From Actinomycetota bacterium (GTDB taxonomy: Bacteria > Actinomycetota > Acidimicrobiia > Acidimicrobiales > Iamiaceae), in contig JADGOP010000215.1 in the NCBI GenBank assembly GCA_017882935.1, positions 1 to 5,117 on the forward strand: a DNA stretch of 5,117 nucleotides. The letters are read 5' to 3'. The first letter of the stretch is position 1, and each line of letters begins with the position of its first letter. The position numbers and the translations under genes were made by a program. This document shows, piece by piece, positions 1-5,117 of the stretch. The notes under the pieces were generated by a model that was not told the origin of the DNA, searched no databases, and worked only from the letters and a program-made list of their open reading frames with translations.

Positions 1-83
1 CTCGCGAGCCCTGCCGTGACGGGGAGCAGCGTCGCTGCCAGGCCCAACGCCGCCGTCGCCGCGACCAGTCGTCCGTTCCGCAT
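1..83 (-). CDS. N-terminus of a probable exported protein (partial, runs off left edge)
   Basis: Only the first 27 codons are visible. The ATG at 83-81 opens a frame beginning MRNGRLVAATAALG and continuing LAATLLPVTAGLA. This is a textbook Sec-type signal peptide: a short basic N-region (Arg2, Arg5), a hydrophobic stretch over residues 6-22, and small residues suited to signal peptidase I cleavage around VTA (22-24) or GLA (25-27). No lipobox cysteine is seen before the edge, so a lipoprotein is not indicated, though one just outside cannot be excluded. The start is supported by a purine-rich GGGGGAA at 92-86, two bases before the ATG, which is close for a Shine-Dalgarno site. The frame lies 91 bases downstream of lysS on the same strand, so it may be a separate transcription unit. 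The function of the mature protein cannot be told from this fragment; the export signal is the only inference made. Confidence 0.6.
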   Translation of the reverse strand, partial: MRNGRLVAATAALGLAATLLPVTAGLA

Positions 84-174
84 GCTTCCCCCAAGGTGTC
101 GTCAGGCGCGGGCCTGTCCGTGGGCAGACTCTACGCGCACATCGTTTTGCAGGCGCAACCCCTGTTCCGGGGCG
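84..174 (-). other. Intergenic region between lysS and the exported-protein gene
   Basis: This 91-base gap is the longest non-coding stretch in the window and is less GC-rich in its middle than the flanking genes. Read on the minus strand, it starts with an imperfect stem beginning at the last base of the lysS stop codon (about 175-153). GCGC and CCC pair with GGG and GCGC around a short loop, with a two-base TT bulge. No run of T follows, so it is at best a weak terminator. Farther on, TAGAGT at 133-128 fits the actinobacterial TAnnnT -10 pattern. The only -35-like hexamer is TTGCGC at 158-153, with an over-long 19-base spacer, so a promoter for the downstream gene is possible but poorly supported. 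The Shine-Dalgarno-like GGGGGAA lies at 92-86. Confidence 0.35.
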
Positions 175-1580
175 CTACTGCTCGGGTCGGAGCGTGGGGA
201 AGAGGATGACGTCGCGGATGGTCGGCACGTCGGCGAGCAGCATCACCAGGCGGTCGATGCCGAGGCCGAAGCCCGCCGTGGGCGGCAGGCCGTAGTCGAG
301 CGCCCGCAGGTAGTCCTCGTCGACGACCATGGCCTCGTCGTCGCCTGCGGCCTTCTGGCGGGCCTGCTCCTCGAAGCGGGCACGCTGGTCGACGGCGTCG
401 GTGAGCTCGCTGAAGGCGTTGCACAGCTCGCGCCCCACCACGAAGCCCTCGAAGCGCTCGACCAGGCCGGGCACCTCGCGGTGCGGCCGGGCCAGCGGCG
501 ACACCTCCTGCGGGTAGTCGAGCACGAAGATCGGGTCCCAGAGGTGCGGCTCGGTGGTCTTCTCGTAGATCTCGAGCACGAGCTTGCCGGGCCCCCACGA
601 CGGCTGGTGCGGCACGCCGTGTTCGTCGGCGATGCGGCGCAGCTCGTCGACGTCCATGCGCACGTCGACGTGGATGCCCGCGTGCTCCTCGACCAGCTCG
701 ACCATGGTGGCGCGCCGCCAGGGCGGGGCCAGGTCGAGCGGCCTGCCGCCGTAGGTGATGGCGGTGGTGCCGAGCAGCTCGGTGGCCACGTAGGCGACGA
801 GCCCCTCGATCAGCTCCATGGCGTCGAAGTAGTCGCCGTAGGCCTGGTAGAGCTCGAGCATCGTGAACTCGGGGTTGTGCGTGGCGTCGAGGCCCTCGTT
901 GCGGAAGTTCCGGTTGATCTCGAAGACCCGCTCGAACCCGCCCACCACCAGGCGCTTGAGGTACAGCTCCGGCGCGATGCGGAGGTACAGGTCCATGTCG
1001 AGCGCGTTGTGGTGCGTGGTGAACGGCCTCGCCGCGGCGCCGCCCGGGATGGGGTGGAACATCGGCGGCTCGACCTCGAGGAAGCCGCGGTCCTCGAGGT
1101 AGCGCCGCGTGAGCGAGATGATGCGGCTGCGCTGCTTGAAGGCCCGTCGCGACTCGTCGGTGACCCACAGGTCGACGTAGCGCTGGCGGAAGCGGGTGTC
1201 GGGGTCGGTGATGCCATGCCACTTGTCGGGGAACTGGCGCCGGGCCTCGGCGAGCATGACCCACTCGTCGACGCGCACCGACAGCTCGCCGCGGCGGGTG
1301 GTCATGACCTCGCCGCGCACGCCCAGCCAGTCACCGAGCGAGAGGCCGGCGAAGGCCTCGAAGTCGGGGGTGGTGGCCGAGGGCGCGAACAGCTGGATGC
1401 GCCCGGTCGAGTCCTGCAAGGTGCCGAACGCCAGCTTGCCCTGCACGCGACGCAGCATGAGGCGACCGGCCACCGTGACCGTCGTGCCCGTCTCGGTGCC
1501 CGGCTCGAGCCCGGTGAAGCGCTCGGCGAGCTCGGCTGCGGTGGCGTCGGGCTCGTAGCGGTACGGGATCGGCGACGAGG

Positions 1581-1584
<4 letters not shown>
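175..1584 (-). CDS. lysS: Lysyl-tRNA synthetase, class II
   Basis: This cytoplasmic enzyme activates L-lysine with ATP and charges tRNA-Lys. The 469-residue product has an N-terminal OB-fold anticodon-binding domain (about residues 35-115, including VAGRLMLRRVQGK and TLQDSTGRIQLF) followed by the class II catalytic core. Motif 1 lies near residues 161-174. Motif 2 is FERVFEINRNFRNEG (217-231) followed by HNPEFTMLELY. Motif 3 is GLGIDRLVMLL (440-450), with the family ending TIRDVILFPTLRP at the C-terminus. Likely lysine-pocket residues by family comparison are Glu244 and Tyr246 in ELYQAY, and Asn389 and Glu393 in NAFSELTD. The GTG start at 1584-1582 shares GTGA with the coaX stop, with GAGAAG five bases upstream, so translation is probably coupled to coaX. 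The protein is shorter than the usual 490-505 residues because it begins at PYRYEPD, lacking the basic N-terminal helix common in the family. The frame stays open upstream, but the Arg/Pro/His-rich extension is a shadow of coaX. Confidence 0.97.
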
Positions 1585-2393
<809 letters not shown>

Positions 2394-2397
2394 CGGC

Positions 2398-2404
2398 TCT
2401 CCTC
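2398..2404 (-). promoter_or_regulatory. Ribosome binding site of coaX
   Basis: On the minus strand GAGGAGA precedes the GTG start of coaX by four bases; its AGGAG core lies five bases before the start. This is the best Shine-Dalgarno match in the window. It decides the GTG at 2393 as the start, because there is no ATG near the conserved N-terminus. It suggests that coaX is translated independently rather than only by coupling to nadC. Confidence 0.7.
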
Positions 2405-2443
2405 AGGTCTGGGGCGACAGGGATCGTCGCGCAGGGCGGATGG

Positions 2444-3352
2444 TCAGGGCACGACGTCGATGTCGAGGCCGATGTCGAGCACGGCCGCCGAGTTGGTGAT
2501 CGACCCGGTCGACACGCGGTCGGCGCCGCACCCGGCGAAGGACGCGATGGTGTCGAGGGTGATGCCACCGGAGATCTCGACGAGGCAGGGCCGGCGACCT
2601 CCCGCCGGCGTGCGGCGGTCGACCTCGGCCACGCAGGCACGGACCTCGTCGGGCGTCATGTTGTCGAGCAGCAGGGCGTCGGCTCCGGCGTCGAGCGCGG
2701 CGAAGACCTGAGCGAAGGTGTCGCACTCGACGTGGGCGAGTCGCCCGGGCCAGCGGGCGCGGGTCTGGCGGACCGCCTCGTCGATGCCCAGCACCGTGAG
2801 GTGGTTGTCCTTGAGCAGCACCCACTCGGACAGGTTGCCCCGGTGGTTCTGCGCGCCCCCGGCCCGCACGGCGGCCTTCTCGAGCGCCCGCAGGCCGGGC
2901 GTGGTCTTGCGGGTGTCCCACACCTTCAGGTGCACCTCGCCCGCCGCCGCGAGGGCGTCGACGAAGCGGCCCGTGGCCGTGGCGACGCCCGACAGGTGGC
3001 CGAGGAAGTTCAGCGCGGTGCGCTCGGCGGTGAGGATCCCGGGCAGCGGGCCCGTGATGACGGCGAGCGTCTGGCCCGCCGCGATGCGGTCGCCGTCGTC
3101 GGCCCGCCACTCGATGGTGATGGTGGGGTCGACCTGGAGCAGCGCCTCGTCGACGCACAGGCGCCCGGCCAGCACCCCGTCGGAGCGGGCCACGAGCGCA
3201 GCGTCTGCTCGCGCCTCGGGCGGGAGCAGCGCCGAGGTGATGTCGCCGACGGGCGTGAGGTCCTCGGCCAGCGCCCGCGCCACGGCCTCGCGCACCGCAC
3301 CGATGGGCGGGTGCACCGCGTTGGTCGGAGCGGGTCGGGCAGGCAGGGTCAT
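2444..3352 (-). CDS. nadC: Quinolinate phosphoribosyltransferase (nicotinate-nucleotide pyrophosphorylase, carboxylating)
   Basis: NadC converts quinolinate and PRPP to nicotinate mononucleotide, CO2 and pyrophosphate, the step joining de novo quinolinate synthesis to the NAD pathway. The 302-residue product has the N-terminal sandwich domain with LTAERTALNFLGHLSG (107-122), then the alpha/beta-barrel. Active-site residues known from the family are present: Arg148 and Lys149 in DTRKT, His170 and Arg171 in NHR, Lys181 in KDNH, Glu209 in HVECD, Asp230 in LLLDN, and the phosphate-binding ISGGI (260-264). It ends in the typical VLDIGLDID. I chose the ATG at 3352-3350. An in-frame ATG at 3397-3395 would overlap the nadB stop as ATGA and add 15 residues (317 in all). 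Those extra codons include ATT, GAA, CGT, CGA and AGG, unlike the G/C-ending codons elsewhere, and the shorter form is already longer than the usual 280-295. Neither start has a strong ribosome binding site. Confidence 0.95.
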   Translation of the reverse strand: MTLPARPAPTNAVHPPIGAVREAVARALAEDLTPVGDITSALLPPEARADAALVARSDGVLAGRLCVDEALLQVDPTITIEWRADDGDRIAAGQTLAVITGPLPGILTAERTALNFLGHLSGVATATGRFVDALAAAGEVHLKVWDTRKTTPGLRALEKAAVRAGGAQNHRGNLSEWVLLKDNHLTVLGIDEAVRQTRARWPGRLAHVECDTFAQVFAALDAGADALLLDNMTPDEVRACVAEVDRRTPAGGRRPCLVEISGGITLDTIASFAGCGADRVSTGSITNSAAVLDIGLDIDVVP

Positions 3353-3393
3353 GTTGGGCACCAGCCTGCCCGTTCGCGTCGAACGTTCCCCAA

Positions 3394-5001
3394 TCATCGG
3401 TGGACGAGGCGGGCGCGGAAGCGGGTGTCGTCGCGGTCGGGGAAGTCGGCGCGGGTGTGTGCGCCCCGGCTCTCCTCGCGCACCAGCGCGGCCAGGGCCA
3501 GCGCGCAGCCGACGTCGCAGAGGTTCGCCAGCTCCCACGCCTCGGGCGTGGTCGGGGGACCGATCTCCTCGCGGTGCGCGAACGAGATCGCGTGCGCCGC
3601 GCGCAGGCTCTCGGCGGTGCGGAGCACGCCAGCCTTCTCCGTGAACATCAGCTGTTGCGCATGGCGACTCGCCGAGCGCGACGACCGCGCACTCAACGGG
3701 CCGGGCACGGGGCGTGGCCCGGGGGGCAACGTGATGGCCGCCACCTCGTCGTCAGCGTCGGGCTCGAGGACGGCGCGCATCGCGCCCGTGGGCTCGGGCC
3801 CCTCGCTGCCGTCGGCGATGGCCTCGATGACCCGGGGACCGAAGACCATGCCCTCGAGCAGCGAGTTGGACGCGAGCCGGTTGGCGCCGTGCACGCCGGT
3901 GCACGAGGTCTCGCCCGCCGCCCAGAGGCCCGGCAGCGAGGTCGCGCCCCGGAGGTCGGTCACCGCGCCACCACTGAGGTAGTGCGCGGCGGGAGCGATG
4001 GGCAGCAGGTCGGTGGCGGGATCGAGGCCGGCGTCGGCGAGCGCGGCGGCGATGGTCGGGAAGCGGTCGCCGAACTGCTCGAGCCCGGTTGCGTCGAGCC
4101 AGACGTGGTCGGTCCCGTCGGCGAGCATCTGCGTGGTGATCGCACGCGACACGACGTCACGGGGTTGGAGCTCGTCGACGAACCGCTCGCCACGGATGTC
4201 GCGGATGAGCGCGCCGTGCCCACGCAGGGCCTCGGTGAGCAGGGGTCGCGGCATGGCGCTCGAGTGCAGCGCCGTGGGATGGAACTGCATGAACTCGAGG
4301 TCGGCGACGGCCACCCCGGCCCGCAGGGCCATGGCGATGCCGTCGCCGGTCACCTCGGCCGGGTTGGTGGTGACCGAGAAGAGCTGGCCCGCTCCTCCGG
4401 TGGCGAGGAGCACGTTGCGGGCGGCCACCTCGACGACCTCGCCGGTGGGTGCCAGCGCCCGCACGCCGGCGCAGCGCCCCTCGCGCACGATCAGGTCGAA
4501 CGCGAACCAGCGTTCGAGCAGCGCAGCCGCGGTGTCGCGCACGGCCACGACGAGCGCCCGCTCGACCTCGGCTCCCGTGGCGGCGCCGCCGGCGTGGACG
4601 ACACGGGCGAGGCTGTGCCCACCCTCACGCGCCAGCTGCAGCCGGCCGTCGGGGTCGCGGTCGAAGACCGCCCCCATGGCGATGAGCTCGTTGACCCGCG
4701 CCGGACCTTCCTCGACCAGCACCCGGACCGCCTCCCGGTCGCACAGCCCCGAGCCGGCCGCCAGCGTGTCGGCCAGGTGGAGGTCGGTGGAGTCGGGGTC
4801 GGTGTCGAGCACCGCGGCCACGCCGCCCTGGGCCCAGCGGGTGCTCCCCTGCTCGAGCTCGCCCTTGGTCAGCACGCCGACCTGGAGGCCGTGCACCTCG
4901 GCGGCCCGCACCGCGGCGGACAGCCCCGCCACGCCCGAGCCGATGACCAACAGGTCGAGCGGCGGGACGGCAGGCCTTGCCGCGGGGGCTGGGTTGCTCA
5001 T
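3394..5001 (-). CDS. nadB: L-aspartate oxidase
   Basis: NadB is a cytoplasmic FAD enzyme that oxidises L-aspartate to iminoaspartate, passing electrons to oxygen or fumarate, as the first step of bacterial de novo NAD synthesis. The 535-residue product has the dinucleotide-binding GSGVAGLSAA (21-30), the FAD-domain motif GSTRWAQGGVAAV (52-64), FHPTALH (240-246), RGHGALIRD (260-268), PRDVVSRAI (280-288), AHYLSGGAV (339-347) and the signature from GETSCTGVHGANR (363-375) through LASNSLLEG. By comparison with E. coli NadB, His241, Arg281 or Arg286, His340 and Arg375 are the likely substrate-binding residues. The C-terminal helical domain carries EESRGAHTRADFP (509-521), shared with succinate dehydrogenase flavoproteins; the short HYLSGG loop and gene context favour NadB. 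A Pro-rich linker lies near 425-436. The ATG at 5001 is the only sensible start, although no Shine-Dalgarno is seen; translation may rely on coupling to the upstream gene, whose stop is 16 bases away. The partner NadA is not in the window. Confidence 0.96.
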   Translation of the reverse strand: MSNPAPAARPAVPPLDLLVIGSGVAGLSAAVRAAEVHGLQVGVLTKGELEQGSTRWAQGGVAAVLDTDPDSTDLHLADTLAAGSGLCDREAVRVLVEEGPARVNELIAMGAVFDRDPDGRLQLAREGGHSLARVVHAGGAATGAEVERALVVAVRDTAAALLERWFAFDLIVREGRCAGVRALAPTGEVVEVAARNVLLATGGAGQLFSVTTNPAEVTGDGIAMALRAGVAVADLEFMQFHPTALHSSAMPRPLLTEALRGHGALIRDIRGERFVDELQPRDVVSRAITTQMLADGTDHVWLDATGLEQFGDRFPTIAAALADAGLDPATDLLPIAPAAHYLSGGAVTDLRGATSLPGLWAAGETSCTGVHGANRLASNSLLEGMVFGPRVIEAIADGSEGPEPTGAMRAVLEPDADDEVAAITLPPGPRPVPGPLSARSSRSASRHAQQLMFTEKAGVLRTAESLRAAHAISFAHREEIGPPTTPEAWELANLCDVGCALALAALVREESRGAHTRADFPDRDDTRFRARLVHR

Positions 5002-5017
5002 GGGCGGTGGGTCGGGG

Positions 5018-5117
5018 TCAGACCCCCGCCTGCACCTCGACGTAGGGGCGGGGTGCGGGACGGTCGAGGCCGGCGAGGGCCTTGGCGGTGGCCTCGTCGA
5101 CGATGCCGTTGTCGCTG
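5018..5117 (-). CDS. C-terminus of an unidentified gene upstream of nadB (partial)
   Basis: Reading leftward from the right edge, one minus-strand frame stays open for 32 codons and stops with TGA at 5020-5018, only 16 bases before the nadB start. The visible peptide begins SDNGIVDEATAKALAGL and ends PYVEVQAGV. Its codons end mostly in G or C, as in the neighbouring genes, and the close spacing fits an operon member. Position in the cluster would suggest nadA or a pantothenate gene (panC or panD), but the sequence matches no C-terminus of those families that I can recall. The string GIVDEATAKAL resembles the end of a peptidoglycan-binding (PG_binding_1) repeat, a match too short to name a function. 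I leave it unnamed. Confidence 0.55.
   Translation of the reverse strand, partial: SDNGIVDEATAKALAGLDRPAPRPYVEVQAGV

Noticed and set aside
153..175. Rho-independent terminator after lysS
   Set aside because: The stem is imperfect (seven pairs with a two-base bulge) and has no following T-tract. It is mentioned under the intergenic entry but not called.
2718..3982. Plus-strand open frames of 308 and 416 codons opposite nadC and nadB
   Set aside because: They are antisense to two confidently identified enzymes, overlap each other in different frames, and show only Arg/Ser/Pro/Gly-rich low-complexity translation.
3394..5001. Succinate dehydrogenase or fumarate reductase flavoprotein as an alternative for the 535-residue flavoenzyme
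   Set aside because: The two families share the FAD motifs and the EESRGAH tail, but no iron-sulfur or membrane subunit gene is adjacent, nadC follows directly, and the length and AHYLSGG region fit NadB.
5014..5026. Palindrome GGGGTC-A-GACCCC covering the stop codon of the gene upstream of nadB
   Set aside because: The match is perfect for 6+1+6 bases, but a one-base loop cannot form a normal hairpin, there is no T-run, and it lies inside a tight operon junction. Short GC-rich palindromes are expected by chance here, so it is not called as an operator or terminator.

Overview
The window is high-GC bacterial chromosome with strong G/C preference at third codon positions. It holds a tightly packed minus-strand gene run for cofactor synthesis and a tRNA synthetase. 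Gene content and order (NAD genes, then type III pantothenate kinase, then lysyl-tRNA synthetase) point to an actinobacterium. The proximity of coaX and lysS recalls the mycobacterial panC-panD-coaX-lysS neighbourhood. The exact lineage (an Acidimicrobiia-like group is one possibility) is inference and cannot be settled from this sequence alone.

All supported genes lie on the minus strand, so transcription runs from high to low coordinates. In transcription order: (1) the last 32 codons of an unidentified gene, stop at 5018-5020; (2) nadB, L-aspartate oxidase, 5001-3394; (3) nadC, quinolinate phosphoribosyltransferase, 3352-2444, with an alternative start at 3397 that would overlap nadB; (4) coaX, type III pantothenate kinase, 2393-1581; (5) lysS, class II lysyl-tRNA synthetase, 1584-175, whose GTG start overlaps the coaX stop by 4 bases; (6) after a 91-base gap, the first 27 codons of a gene for a probable exported protein, running off the left edge. 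No stretch longer than 91 bases lacks a gene.

NadB oxidises L-aspartate to iminoaspartate. NadA, which is not in the window, condenses that with dihydroxyacetone phosphate to give quinolinate, and NadC converts quinolinate to nicotinate mononucleotide. CoaX makes the first committed step of CoA synthesis from pantothenate, and LysS charges tRNA-Lys. Junctions of 16, 41 (or a 4-base overlap), 50 and -4 bases suggest one transcript whose promoter lies beyond the right edge. No NAD- or CoA-responsive regulatory site can be seen here.

I see no RNA gene, mobile element, CRISPR array or clearly undescribed system. The points most worth checking are the unusually short N-terminus of LysS, the two edge fragments, and the extra loop in CoaX.
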